Source: Paenibacillus silvestris
GTDB lineage: Bacteria > Bacillota > Bacilli > Paenibacillales > NBRC-103111
Assembly (NCBI RefSeq): GCF_009882985.1
Contig: NZ_WTUZ01000010.1
Location: forward strand, 1,107,881-1,171,880
Direction of reading: 5' to 3'
DNA length: 64,000 bases
This document shows, piece after piece, positions 9,389 to 18,358 of the stretch (within the stretch, counting starts at the first letter, position 1; the number at the start of each line of letters is the position of its first letter). Position numbers and translations under genes: made by a program. Under the pieces are notes generated by a model. It was given only the letters and a program-made list of their open reading frames with translations, had not been told where the DNA came from and ran no database searches.

Positions 9389-10888
9389 TTAATGGCGGCT
9401 GGTCGCTAATTTCATAATCTCTTCTTGGTTGGCTAGCTCCCCCGGAAGTTCACCTGTTATCCTGCCTTCGCACATCACCAGAACACGATGGCTTAAACGT
9501 AGAATTTCGGGCAGCTCGGAGGAAATCATCAGAATAGCCTTGCCCTGCTTGGCTAAATCTTCGAGCAGGGCATAAATCTCCGATTTGGCCCCCACATCGA
9601 TCCCTCTTGTCGGTTCATCGAAGATGAGAATCTGGCAATCACGATGCAGCCATTTCCCGATAACGACCTTTTGCTGATTGCCCCCTGACAGGAACTTAGC
9701 TTTCTGCTGAACACTTGGCGTCTTTATTTTCAAAGACTCCACATATTGGCCCGATACTTGTTCAATCCGCCCATCTTTCATCCATCCGAAGCGATTCCGG
9801 AATTTCTTCAAGGATGGCAGTGCAATGTTCGCACCAAGCTCCATGTCCACAACAAGCCCATATCGCTTACGATCTTCGGAAAGATAACCAATTCCGTGTT
9901 TCACCGCATCATGGGTTCCGCGAATGTTCACTAGCTTTCCGTCCACATAAACTTCGCCCGCATCCATCCGGTCTGCCCCAAAGATAGCTCGCGCCATCTC
10001 CGTTCGGCCTGCTCCCATCAAACCGGCAACGCCCACGATTTCACCAGCATGCACGGTAAAATTAATATCCTTGAAGGCACTCCCTCTGCTCAGATTGCTA
10101 ACCTGCAGGACGGCTCTCTTCGATCCAGCTGGCAAGCTCGGCCGTTTCTCAACAACGATTTCCCGTCCAACCATCAGCGAAATAATCGTATCCATTGACG
10201 TACCTTGCGTCTTCACCGTCGTGATATAACGGCCATCTCGCATGACCGTTATCCGGTCGCTAATTCTTCTCAACTCTTCCATGCGATGGGAAATATATAC
10301 AATTCCCACACCGTTATGCCGCAGCTTCTCAATCATCCGGAATAATTCATTGATCTCCGTTTCCGTCAGTGCCGCAGTTGGTTCATCCATGATGAGCACC
10401 TCAGAATTAAAGGACAAAGCCTTGGCGATCTCAATCATTTGTTGTTTGGCGACGCTAAGCTCCGATATTTTCATTCGTGGATCCATACTCAGGTTAAGCT
10501 GCTCGAGAAGCGCACTTGTGTCGTCATTCATTTTCTTTTCGTCCACTAAAAATCGCAGTTTTTTTCGCGGCTCACGGCCAATGAACATGTTTTGAGCAAT
10601 GGTCAGATCGGGTATTAAATTGAGCTCTTGATGAATGATGCTGATCCCTAGCAGTTGAGCTGTTTTGGTATCAGGAATCTGAACCTCCTTACCCTTCAGC
10701 AGGAGGCTTCCGCCGTCTTTCTGGTAGATCCCCGTTAGAATCTTCATCATCGTCGACTTGCCTGCGCCATTCTCACCAACCAAGGCATGGACCTCACCAG
10801 GGAGTAATTCAAATTGGCAGTTAGATAACGCCTGTACGCCGGGGAAATATTTATCAATACCTTCCATTTGCACCAGTGGATGTAGCAT
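9389..10888 (-). CDS. RbsA/XylG-type double ATPase of a sugar ABC importer (CUT2)
   Basis: 499 residues with two ABC domains in tandem. The first has Walker A GENGAGKST (near 38), signature LSVAKQQM and Walker B LIMDEPT. The second has the degenerate Walker A GLMGAGRTE, signature LSGGNQQK and LIFDEPTRGIDVG. The degenerate second nucleotide site is normal for CUT2 ATPases. ATG 10886-10888 is preceded by GAGGTG. It is first in the transporter-sensor cluster and is preceded by a cre-like site, so CcpA probably restricts its expression when preferred sugars are available. Confidence 0.94.
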   Translation of the reverse strand: MLHPLVQMEGIDKYFPGVQALSNCQFELLPGEVHALVGENGAGKSTMMKILTGIYQKDGGSLLLKGKEVQIPDTKTAQLLGISIIHQELNLIPDLTIAQNMFIGREPRKKLRFLVDEKKMNDDTSALLEQLNLSMDPRMKISELSVAKQQMIEIAKALSFNSEVLIMDEPTAALTETEINELFRMIEKLRHNGVGIVYISHRMEELRRISDRITVMRDGRYITTVKTQGTSMDTIISLMVGREIVVEKRPSLPAGSKRAVLQVSNLSRGSAFKDINFTVHAGEIVGVAGLMGAGRTEMARAIFGADRMDAGEVYVDGKLVNIRGTHDAVKHGIGYLSEDRKRYGLVVDMELGANIALPSLKKFRNRFGWMKDGRIEQVSGQYVESLKIKTPSVQQKAKFLSGGNQQKVVIGKWLHRDCQILIFDEPTRGIDVGAKSEIYALLEDLAKQGKAILMISSELPEILRLSHRVLVMCEGRITGELPGELANQEEIMKLATSRH

Positions 10889-10931
10889 TTCAGTTGTTCA
10901 CCTCAATATCGTTTACTGTCTTCATCTTAGC

Positions 10932-10944
10932 TGTAAACGCTTCA
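10932..10944 (-). promoter_or_regulatory. cre-like site upstream of the CUT2 transporter
   Basis: TGTAAACGCTTCA closely follows the cre consensus and lies 44 bp before the ATPase start codon. On the minus strand the overlapping TTTACA could serve as a -35 element, so CcpA binding would block transcription. No convincing -10 hexamer was found at the right distance. Confidence 0.5.
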
Positions 10945-11016
10945 ATTGAGAGTGGAGTATTTTCATAAAAAAGTCGAAAAATTACCGATATCTGGGTGAT
11001 TGATGAAAAAGCAAAA

Positions 11017-11339
11017 AGAGGCGCCCTCGGTCATTAAATGACTTGGGACAGCCTCTTATGCTGGAGCCGAATCGAATAGCGGGAGAAACTCCCTTTATTT
11101 CGAGCTAATCTACCAAAAATTACCTAACAACTGGAATAATTCCCGTTAATTATCCCCTTTAACCCTGTTTCGAAGCCCACTCGTCCCCATTAACAGGAGA
11201 ATTTCCATTTATACATGCCATAGCTGGTTTATTGGGCGAATTAGCGGTAGTATTTCCTGTTATTCCCAAGAGGCGCTCCCAAAGGTTCAAAAAAAAGGCG
11301 CTCCCTCGGTCATTTCATGACTTTCGGGACAGCCTCTCC
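11017..11339 (-). repeat. Dispersed non-coding repeat, family 1, copy A
   Basis: About 323 bp sharing extended stretches with 20341-20660 (same orientation) and 54685-54965 (inverted). Each end carries a long imperfect hairpin built on GGCTGTCCC, a GTCATNNNATGAC core and GAGGGAGCGCC, followed by a T tract on the minus strand. Between them lie four mini-hairpins of the form GGGA-loop-TCCC (for example GCGGGAGAAACTCCC), each flanked by TTA/TAA-rich bases and about 65 bp apart. It directly follows the DeoR gene, and its end hairpin (11297-11336, eight Ts) looks like that gene's terminator. No ORF of interest lies inside. Confidence 0.85.
11297..11336 (-). terminator. Terminator-like end of repeat copy A, downstream of the DeoR gene
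   Basis: On the minus strand GGCTGTCCC and GGGAGCGCC pair with two mismatches around a GTCAT-GAA-ATGAC inner stem. Eight Ts follow. It lies 27 bp after the DeoR stop codon. A similar hairpin at 11017-11055, with five Ts, is the other end of the repeat. Confidence 0.6.
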
Positions 11340-11362
11340 TTTTTCACCTGATGGGTTCACTT

Positions 11363-12148
11363 CTATTCCGCTTGAATCCAAGTAATATCTTTTTGTGTTA
11401 ACTGTTCCTTCCACTCTTTCGGAGCGTCCACATTGCTAACGATAATATCGATCTTGTTGAAATCCGCAATTTTATAAAATTGGACTTGTCCAAATTTCGA
11501 ACTATCGGTTACTACAACACTAATCTTCGATTGGTCAATTAGTTTCCTCGCAAATTGCCCTCGTTCTTCATCGAACGACGTAATCCCTTTGCCTAACATA
11601 ATGCCGTCAATCGAAATAAAGGCTTTATCCACATAAAAGTTCTCGATCATTTTCTCAGCCATCGAACCAACGACACGAGACTGTAATGAGCTTACTTTCC
11701 CTCCGATAAAGAAGATATCGCCAGAGAGCAGTTCCTTGTTCTTATAATCGATAAGCAAGTAAAGAGCAGGAACGGAATTCGTAAGTACTGTCAAATTCTT
11801 CTTATTTAGCAAATAATCAATAATGTGCAGCGTCGTGGAGCCATCATCGATGAAAATGACCTCATTATCTTCTACTAATGTAGCCGCTGAACGACCAATG
11901 ATTCGTTTTTCTTCCGCATGCAAAACTTCTCTCTTTAGGTGGGAAGGTTCCTCACGGGAAATATTGATTTTGACGGCACCGCCATATACCCGCTTCAACT
12001 TATTTTCTTCTTCCAATTCTTCCAGATATCTGCGAATCGTTTCGGAAGAAACATTCAAATTATCAACCAAGTCTGTCGTTTTTACTTTACCTTCAAGGTT
12101 AAGCAGGTTTAGTATATAGTCTTTGCGTTCTTCTCCGATTAATGACAT
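11363..12148 (-). CDS. DeoR-family transcriptional repressor
   Basis: 261 residues. The N-terminal DeoR winged helix-turn-helix covers about 5-58, with the family signature TTDLVDNLNVSSETIRRYLEEL followed by LKRVYGGA. The C-terminal DeoRC sugar-phosphate sensor domain covers about 75-235, with DDGSTT, NSVPA, GGKV and a late TDSSKFGQ motif. ATG 12146-12148 is preceded by AGGAGG. A TATAAT -10 hexamer lies at 12188-12193. Such regulators usually bind a phosphorylated sugar intermediate. It stands alone between two sugar transport loci, and which one it controls cannot be told from sequence. Confidence 0.92.
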   Translation of the reverse strand: MSLIGEERKDYILNLLNLEGKVKTTDLVDNLNVSSETIRRYLEELEEENKLKRVYGGAVKINISREEPSHLKREVLHAEEKRIIGRSAATLVEDNEVIFIDDGSTTLHIIDYLLNKKNLTVLTNSVPALYLLIDYKNKELLSGDIFFIGGKVSSLQSRVVGSMAEKMIENFYVDKAFISIDGIMLGKGITSFDEERGQFARKLIDQSKISVVVTDSSKFGQVQFYKIADFNKIDIIVSNVDAPKEWKEQLTQKDITWIQAE

Positions 12149-12187
12149 GGTTCCCTTCCTCCTGAATAACTGTGATTGTCCTTCCTA

Positions 12188-12193
12188 ATTATA
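12188..12193 (-). promoter_or_regulatory. Probable -10 element of the DeoR gene promoter
   Basis: TATAAT on the minus strand, about 40 bp upstream of the start codon. The corresponding -35 position is poor, so the promoter may be weak or activator dependent. Confidence 0.4.
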
Positions 12194-12267
12194 TGGCTTT
12201 CCGAATCGTTTGCCTATCTGTATTTAAAAAAATAACAGGAAGGGTAAGCGTTAACCCGAATTCTTGC

Positions 12268-13893
12268 TTATCGGTGTTCATATCGGTCAATAACTAGCTT
12301 TTGGATCTGTATCGCACGATCTATTTTGGACGATTTAATTTTACTCACATAACTATCAAAAGCTTCCACAGACTCTACCCCAAGTATAATCTTCAAAGAC
12401 ATCTCATCAACCAACGTTGTGACATCATTCATAATGGAGGAAAGCTCCGCACTTTCCAGCTCCGTTTTCGGAATTTGCGGCATCATATGCTGATCAACAT
12501 TCGTATTCGCCCAATCCAGAATAGCTGTCCTCTGCTGAGGCAAGGTATAGTATTGCTCCATATAGCGGATATCTTGAACAAAGGGCCCAAAATAACTTGC
12601 CCGCGTATACATCGCTAATGCTTGGGACGGAGCTAGTTTATCCCCATTGCGCAAAACAAAATCAGAGTACGTCGGATAATCGTCTTTCATGGTGTAGCTG
12701 GTTCCTTCGATACCGAAGTTGAACAGCATGTGTCCTTCCTCGCTGTATCCGTAATCGAGCAGCTTCGCGGCCTCTTCGGCGTGTTTGCTTTTACTCGAAA
12801 TCGCTACTCCGCCTGTTCCAACATACGCATAACTGCGCTGTCCGAATTCCGGCTTGTCGCCTTTGTTCAAAACCGGGTACGGCGCTGCGGCGAACATGAC
12901 GCCTTGTTCCTTCTCTTGCACGATAGGCTGCCACTTGCCAATCCCTGCACCGGCATTCCAGACTGTTGCGCCGCTTCGTCCGCTAATCATATTCGAGTCC
13001 ATCGTTTTGGTATCCACAGTGGCTATATTTATATCCAGCAGCCCCTCTGCATACCATTTATGGAACGTTGCGAGAAATTGTTTGTACCCTTGCTCCATGG
13101 CACCAAATTTCACTTGACCTTGATCCAGGTAGAAACCTTTCTTGACCCCAAAAGCACCAACGAAAGCGCCGCCTTCAATGCCGAATAACGGATTCGGAAC
13201 ACCTAGAAATGTTAGGGGAGCTTCGACGCCTTTCTTTTCTTTAAAAGCCTTCAACACCGTATACCACTCATCGATGGTCGTCGGCGTCTCTAAGCCCAGC
13301 TCGTCGAGCCAATCCTTGCGAATAATCGGACCTTGAAACGTGCGCAGCAGTTCATCTCCTCGAATGAATGGGAAAACATAATAGCTGCCATTGTCGGTTT
13401 TGACCTGCTTGTCTACATCCGGATGCTCGGCTAAATATTTCTTAAGGTTGGGCGCATGTTTATCTATGAGCTCGTTCAATCTCACTATATATCCATCACT
13501 AATCGCCTTTTCCGGGCCGCCGGGATGGCTGTCCCATTCATATTCCATCATGTCCGGCAAATCCCCGGACGCCAGAAGCACATTCATCGCTTCTTTGGCC
13601 TGATTGGCTGGCGGCTGGATGAATTTGATCCGGACGCCTGTTCTTTTTTGCCATTCCTGAAAGAAAGGAATATCCTGCGTGTTCGGCTTTACACTTGCAG
13701 CGTTGCCGTTAAGCTCAGCCCAATATGTTAATGTTGGTTTGGCCGCATTAACTTGCTCCGCCTCTCCTTGAGCTTCCTCTTTTTGTGTTGTATTTCCAAC
13801 GGACGACGCAGAAGGGAAAACATCTGAACAGGCCGTTAGCACGAAGGCGCTGATCACCATGTTCAGGATAAGTATTTTTCTATGCATTTTCAT
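12268..13893 (-). CDS. LplA-type extracellular solute-binding lipoprotein (CUT1), paralogue 1
   Basis: 541 residues with signal segment and lipobox LTAC, then the long LplA/YtcQ-type SBP_bac_1 body (LASGDLPDM near 108, IIRKDWLDELG near 190, LKIILG near the C-terminus). ATG 13891-13893 with GGAGG upstream. It is clearly homologous along its whole length to the lipoprotein at 18359-19978. Shared blocks include the PFFQxWQKxTG and PGGPEKAI regions. It lies 37 bp after the AraC-type regulator and is the last gene of the cluster. It probably binds a plant-derived oligosaccharide and shares the permeases encoded upstream. Why the locus keeps two binding proteins is unknown. Confidence 0.9.
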   Translation of the reverse strand: MKMHRKILILNMVISAFVLTACSDVFPSASSVGNTTQKEEAQGEAEQVNAAKPTLTYWAELNGNAASVKPNTQDIPFFQEWQKRTGVRIKFIQPPANQAKEAMNVLLASGDLPDMMEYEWDSHPGGPEKAISDGYIVRLNELIDKHAPNLKKYLAEHPDVDKQVKTDNGSYYVFPFIRGDELLRTFQGPIIRKDWLDELGLETPTTIDEWYTVLKAFKEKKGVEAPLTFLGVPNPLFGIEGGAFVGAFGVKKGFYLDQGQVKFGAMEQGYKQFLATFHKWYAEGLLDINIATVDTKTMDSNMISGRSGATVWNAGAGIGKWQPIVQEKEQGVMFAAAPYPVLNKGDKPEFGQRSYAYVGTGGVAISSKSKHAEEAAKLLDYGYSEEGHMLFNFGIEGTSYTMKDDYPTYSDFVLRNGDKLAPSQALAMYTRASYFGPFVQDIRYMEQYYTLPQQRTAILDWANTNVDQHMMPQIPKTELESAELSSIMNDVTTLVDEMSLKIILGVESVEAFDSYVSKIKSSKIDRAIQIQKLVIDRYEHR

Positions 13894-13930
13894 CTAGGAA
13901 TCCTCCATCAGCTGGGATCTAACCAAGCAG

Positions 13931-16288
13931 TCAGTGCATCTCCTTGTATTTCCCAGGCGTAATCCCCTCATATTTTTTGAAGACACGAATGAAAGTCGCC
14001 ACTTCATTGTAGCCGACACTCTTGGCAATTTCGGAGATCGAGTCCTGCTTGTAGCCAATCATTCGTTTGGCCTGCTGAATCCGGAATTTCGTTATATAAT
14101 CCAGCAAGCCTTCGCCGGTTCCATCCTTGAACAGCTTCGATACATAGCTCCCCTTGAGCTCGAAGCGTTCGCCAATTGTATTCACATTCAGATTCGCATC
14201 CTGGTAATGATCCTCAATATAGCGGGTAACATTCGCAATCAGCTCACGCAGCGTCTCAGCGCGTTCTTTGCTGGAGTTCGATCCGATTTTGGCCGCCGCA
14301 TGCGCACACACTTCTTTGAGCAAAGCGAGAAGCTCCTGCTGCATTTCGAGAATCGTGTCACACGCGATGATGGAATCCATCCACAGCGGATTATCGCCGA
14401 GCAATCGACTATCCCCGTCCCCAAGTTCATTAATCGCTTTCACCATCGTACCCACAAGATTAAAAATTAAACATCTAGCCAGTGTCAGCGACACCAACGG
14501 TTTATTGAAATTCCGCTCCATGATCTCGCTCATGCTCGCAGACGCCGATTCATAATCGCCAATTTTGATCAAATTAATAATTTGCTGTTCGACTTGCAGT
14601 GGATAATAATAACCTAATTGAAGCTTATCTGCGGAATCGATGCGGATTTCATCATAGGTTATGATCTCGCTTTTGCCTCGCACCATCTTGTATTCCATCG
14701 CATCCAGCGCTTCACGATAGGCCTGCGCTACGCCGAAGAGAGAGGAATGAATGCCTCCGATCGAAATGGTCAAGTCCATGTGATACCGCAGCAAGAATCT
14801 CTGGGCTTCAGAAGCGATCCAGCTCAGATCCTCCTTCCGCTCAGCTGCCGCATTTTCGGCAAAATTGACTAAACAAACCATCATATCGTCAACTTCCGCG
14901 ACGTAACCGGCATGATGACGATGTCCGACTAGCTCTTCAACCACGTTGGTAATGATGAACTGAATCAGCTTCCGCCTTTCATTCAGATCCATCCCCGGCA
15001 AATTGGAGGAAAGCTTTTCATTATTTTCCACAGCAAATAAAATGACTGCAAATTCATTGGATACTAGTTCCATATCAAAAGATTTAAACGCTTCCTCATA
15101 GGAGATGAGCGTGTCGATCTTCCCTTTCAGAAGCCTGTTTAGCATATTGGAGCGCAGGACATATTGGTGGGATTGCCACTGCAGCTCAATCTGATCCTTT
15201 TCACTGCGGGTATCAGAGATGACTCGCTGAATGAAGCTCAGCTCATTCCCGTCAGTCCGCTCCTCAGCGGAATGCTTGTCCGAGAGCGACTGTACGAGCC
15301 GTTGAATCGGTGAATAGTTGCGGCGCATGAAGAACCAAGTCAACACACAAGCTCCAATGAGCGAAATGAGAATGCTGACATAGGTGAAGTTGCGAACATA
15401 TTCCGCCTTCTCCCAATAAATTCCGCTGGGAATAACCAGCACATATTTCAAATCAGATACCGCCGATTGCATATAAAAGAGTTCTGAATCCCCGTTTGCT
15501 GCCTGTGAATACGCCACATGATCCGGATCTAACGCCTGTTCCAGAATTAAGTTCGTATTGACCGACACAGGTAAATTGGAAAGCAGAACTTGATTGTCAT
15601 GGTTAAGAATTAAAATTTGCCCCCCGCTAAACCCAGAAATCGTTTCCATCGCTTTCTGGAATCGCTCCAAATCCGCCATTACAACGACGGTCCCTGTTTG
15701 TTTCCCATTCAGATCTTTGGGCAGATGCGCAATATACGCTATAGAGGTTTGCGGACTCTCTGCATCCGTATGAGGCAGCAAGAGAAATTGATTATTCGCA
15801 GCATTGTTAATCGTATCCAGCCACTGCTCGTAGCGCAGCGTACCTGTATTATGTATCGTATCGAATGCTGTTTTCATATCACGGACATTGCCAGGCCGAA
15901 GAATGGAAGAAGTCTGATCCCAAGTCACATAGAACTCGTCTATCATCGCATAGGAGGTCTGGTACATCCGAAACTCTTTCACTAATTGAAAAGCAAGGAA
16001 TTGATCGTCACTCTGACGGATGTTGGAATACATTAGGGATTGCAGCTTCGCATTCCATGTGATCTCCATATTTAAGCGTTTCATTAAATCGATCTGTGCG
16101 TCGATGGTATAGCGCACTTGTTTGAGTAAAGAGTCATTGGCCCGATGAATCTCGCTTTTTAACGCGTTGCTGGATTGGGAATAAATAATTAAGCTCATCA
16201 TCATTGGGATGAACAATACTGCACTATAGGAGATCAGCCACGTGAAAATAATGCTTTTTCTTTTTCGCCATAAAAAACCGATGTTCAA
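13931..16288 (-). CDS. Transmembrane AraC-family regulator (YesS type)
   Basis: About 785 residues. A basic N-terminus is followed by a first membrane segment (about 16-38 of this start), a large extracytoplasmic region to about residue 290, a second membrane segment (near 300-320), a long cytoplasmic linker, and a C-terminal AraC DNA-binding domain (last 100 residues; KGSYVSKLFKDGTG and VGYNEVATFIRVFKKYEGITPGKY). There is no receiver or kinase, so it is a one-component sensor that could bind DNA from the membrane. The start is TTG 16286-16288, with GGAGGAGG six bases upstream; the GTG at 16342 has no comparable site. It lies between permeases and the second lipoprotein gene and probably activates this transporter cluster. 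Confidence 0.88.
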   Translation of the reverse strand: MNIGFLWRKRKSIIFTWLISYSAVLFIPMMMSLIIYSQSSNALKSEIHRANDSLLKQVRYTIDAQIDLMKRLNMEITWNAKLQSLMYSNIRQSDDQFLAFQLVKEFRMYQTSYAMIDEFYVTWDQTSSILRPGNVRDMKTAFDTIHNTGTLRYEQWLDTINNAANNQFLLLPHTDAESPQTSIAYIAHLPKDLNGKQTGTVVVMADLERFQKAMETISGFSGGQILILNHDNQVLLSNLPVSVNTNLILEQALDPDHVAYSQAANGDSELFYMQSAVSDLKYVLVIPSGIYWEKAEYVRNFTYVSILISLIGACVLTWFFMRRNYSPIQRLVQSLSDKHSAEERTDGNELSFIQRVISDTRSEKDQIELQWQSHQYVLRSNMLNRLLKGKIDTLISYEEAFKSFDMELVSNEFAVILFAVENNEKLSSNLPGMDLNERRKLIQFIITNVVEELVGHRHHAGYVAEVDDMMVCLVNFAENAAAERKEDLSWIASEAQRFLLRYHMDLTISIGGIHSSLFGVAQAYREALDAMEYKMVRGKSEIITYDEIRIDSADKLQLGYYYPLQVEQQIINLIKIGDYESASASMSEIMERNFNKPLVSLTLARCLIFNLVGTMVKAINELGDGDSRLLGDNPLWMDSIIACDTILEMQQELLALLKEVCAHAAAKIGSNSSKERAETLRELIANVTRYIEDHYQDANLNVNTIGERFELKGSYVSKLFKDGTGEGLLDYITKFRIQQAKRMIGYKQDSISEIAKSVGYNEVATFIRVFKKYEGITPGKYKEMH

Positions 16289-16350
16289 TATGGACCTCCT
16301 CCCATTGGATGATCGATACAGGACTGAAGGGATCGTCTCCACTTTCCTAT

Positions 16351-16356
16351 ATTATA
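16351..16356 (-). promoter_or_regulatory. Possible -10 element for the transmembrane AraC regulator gene
   Basis: TATAAT on the minus strand, 63 bp upstream of the TTG start and within the 148-bp gap after the permease gene. No good -35 is visible. It suggests that the regulator may have its own promoter in addition to read-through. Confidence 0.35.
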
Positions 16357-16436
16357 CCTTTATATGCAAGGGGAGGAATGTCCAAAATGACAAATCCGAT
16401 TGACAAAAGCTCTATTGGGGCCGGAATTTAACCATT

Positions 16437-17318
16437 TTACCCCTTCAAAGAGCCCACCATAACGCCTTTGACGAAGAAACGTTGAACAAACGGGTAAAGG
16501 CAAAGCACCGGCAATGTCGCAACAATAATCGTTGCATATTTAATCGTTTCTCCAATTTGGAAACGGTCGCCTGCATCCGCACCGACGGACATCCCGTCCG
16601 TTGAATTGGCGATCAGAATTTCACGAAGGACAAGCTGCAGCGGAAACAGATCTCGGCTTTTAATGAACACCGAAGCATAGAACCAACCGTTCCATTTATC
16701 CACCGCATAGTACAGGATCATAACGGCAATGACTGGCATGGAAAGCGGAATGATGATTCGGAACAAAATTGTAAAATGGTTTGCTCCATCGATTTTGGCC
16801 GACTCCTCCAAGCTGTCCGGAATGGACATGAACGCGGTTCGCATGATGATCAGATTGAACGTGCCAATAGAGAAAGGAATGATTGTCGCCCACAGGGAAT
16901 CAAGCAGACCCACATTTTTGACAACCAGATATAAGGGAATTAAGCCTCCATGGAAGAACATGGTGAACACGATGATGAGCATGAACGCTTTATTCCAAAT
17001 GACATTTTTACGGGAAAGCACGTACGCACCAAGCGCTGTCATTAGCAAATTTACCGTAACGCCAGCGACAACGATGAATAACGTATTCCGGTATCCGATG
17101 AGAATGCCTGGATTTTTCATGACACCTTTGTAAGCTTCCAAGCTAAAACCAAGTGATTTGAACAAAATCCCTTTGTGCGCAACTAATCGGCCTGCATCGC
17201 TTAACGAGGCAAAAAGCACGTAAAGCAGCGGATATAAGGTTACAATGACTAGCGCGATTAGGATTAAATAAATAATGGCATCGAACAATTTTTCAAGTAT
17301 GCTAGATTGTTTTGTCAT
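16437..17318 (-). CDS. LplC/YtcP-type carbohydrate ABC permease
   Basis: About 293 residues with six predicted membrane segments. The BPD_transp_1 EAA loop is present (ESAKIDGANHFTILFRIIIPLSMP near residue 195). A C-terminal FVKGVMVGSLKG ending is characteristic of the LplC/YtcP group. Start at ATG 17316-17318 with GAGGTG six bases upstream; an in-frame GTG at 17327 overlaps this ribosome site. It lies only 10 bp after the LplB-type gene and forms with it the heterodimeric channel. No ATPase is encoded in this cluster, as is usual for Lpl-type systems that share an MsmX-like ATPase. Confidence 0.93.
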   Translation of the reverse strand: MTKQSSILEKLFDAIIYLILIALVIVTLYPLLYVLFASLSDAGRLVAHKGILFKSLGFSLEAYKGVMKNPGILIGYRNTLFIVVAGVTVNLLMTALGAYVLSRKNVIWNKAFMLIIVFTMFFHGGLIPLYLVVKNVGLLDSLWATIIPFSIGTFNLIIMRTAFMSIPDSLEESAKIDGANHFTILFRIIIPLSMPVIAVMILYYAVDKWNGWFYASVFIKSRDLFPLQLVLREILIANSTDGMSVGADAGDRFQIGETIKYATIIVATLPVLCLYPFVQRFFVKGVMVGSLKG

Positions 17319-17328
17319 AACTTTCACC

Positions 17329-18297
17329 TCACCATAGACTGCTTTCGTTCACTTTGCGGCTAATATAATTCGCTGTAATCAGGAGGATCAGGTTGATGAC
17401 CGAGTTGAATAAACCAACGGCCGAGCTGTAGCTCCATCCGAACTCCAGGAGTCCTTTACGATAGACGAAAGACGAGATCACGTCTGCGGTTTCATATGTT
17501 ACAGGGTTATACAGCAAAATAATTTTCTCAAAGCCCACATTCAGCAAGTTCCCCATTCGCAAAATAAACATAATCGCAATGGTCGGCATAATGCCCGGCA
17601 GTGTGATATACATAATTTGCTTCCATCTGCTGGCCCCGTCCATTCGAGCCGCCTCATACTGCTCTTGGTCAATCCCCATTAGGGCAGCAATATAAATGAT
17701 GGATTCCCAACCAATCCGCTGCCAAATCTCCGACAGAATGTAGATAGGACGGAATAGTTCCGGCTTCTGCAGCATCGCTTGTCCGTCATAGCCAAACGCC
17801 ATCATGATTTTATTAATCACCCCATCTGCATTCGTAAAATCGGTAATAATCCCACAAATAACGACCATTGAGATAAAATATGGCATGTACGTGATCGTTT
17901 GGGCTACCCGCTTAAACATTTTGCTGCGCACTTCATTGATTAGCAAAGCCAAAATAATCGGCGCCGGGAACTCAAATATCAAGGAATACAACGATATAAC
18001 GATCGTATTTTTCAAAATCCGCCAGAAATAATAGCTGCCAAAAAAGTCCTGGAAATGCTTAAAGCCGATCCAAGGACTGCCCAGTATCCCTTTCATTGGC
18101 GAGTATTCTTTGAATGCGATCAAGGCTCCATACATCGGTGCATAATGGAAAATGAGATAATAAGCAAGAACGGGAACCATCATCAGATATAAATATTTGT
18201 TTAAAACGAAGTCGCGGACATATCGGTTGACGTCCACTTTCTTCCTGGCAAGCTGCGCTTTCTCAAGCGGTCTGGCATTCTCCACCTTCATCCTCAC
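17329..18297 (-). CDS. LplB/YtcP-partner type carbohydrate ABC permease
   Basis: 322 residues with six predicted membrane segments (first near 35-55). The EAA loop (QYEAARMDGASRWKQIMYITLPG near 210) is intact, and an early HYAPMYGALIAFK motif is typical of the LplB family. The start is uncertain: GTG 18295-18297 or ATG 18289-18291, both next to GAGGTGAGG. It follows the binding lipoprotein gene after a 61-bp gap that contains a stable hairpin, and is 10 bp from the LplC-type gene. Confidence 0.92.
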   Translation of the reverse strand: MRMKVENARPLEKAQLARKKVDVNRYVRDFVLNKYLYLMMVPVLAYYLIFHYAPMYGALIAFKEYSPMKGILGSPWIGFKHFQDFFGSYYFWRILKNTIVISLYSLIFEFPAPIILALLINEVRSKMFKRVAQTITYMPYFISMVVICGIITDFTNADGVINKIMMAFGYDGQAMLQKPELFRPIYILSEIWQRIGWESIIYIAALMGIDQEQYEAARMDGASRWKQIMYITLPGIMPTIAIMFILRMGNLLNVGFEKIILLYNPVTYETADVISSFVYRKGLLEFGWSYSSAVGLFNSVINLILLITANYISRKVNESSLW

Positions 18298-18316
18298 CTC
18301 AATTCAAAGTAGGAGA

Positions 18317-18336
18317 GAGGGCTGCTAGAAGCCCTC
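18317..18336 (-). terminator. Intercistronic stem-loop between the binding protein and permease genes
   Basis: GAGGGCT (18317-18323) and AGCCCTC (18330-18336) form a perfect 7-bp stem with a 6-base loop. On the minus strand a T tract does not follow, so partial attenuation or 3'-end protection is more likely than full termination. Such structures commonly keep binding protein mRNA more abundant than permease mRNA. Confidence 0.5.
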
Positions 18337-18358
18337 CCTTTCTTTTTATATCCCAAGC

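Noticed and set aside
12241-12256. GGGTAAGCGTTAACCC as a cre site or terminator after the LplA-type paralogue
   Set aside because: It is only partly palindromic and sits in a 119-bp gap with no good T tract at the right distance. The evidence is too weak to call either function.
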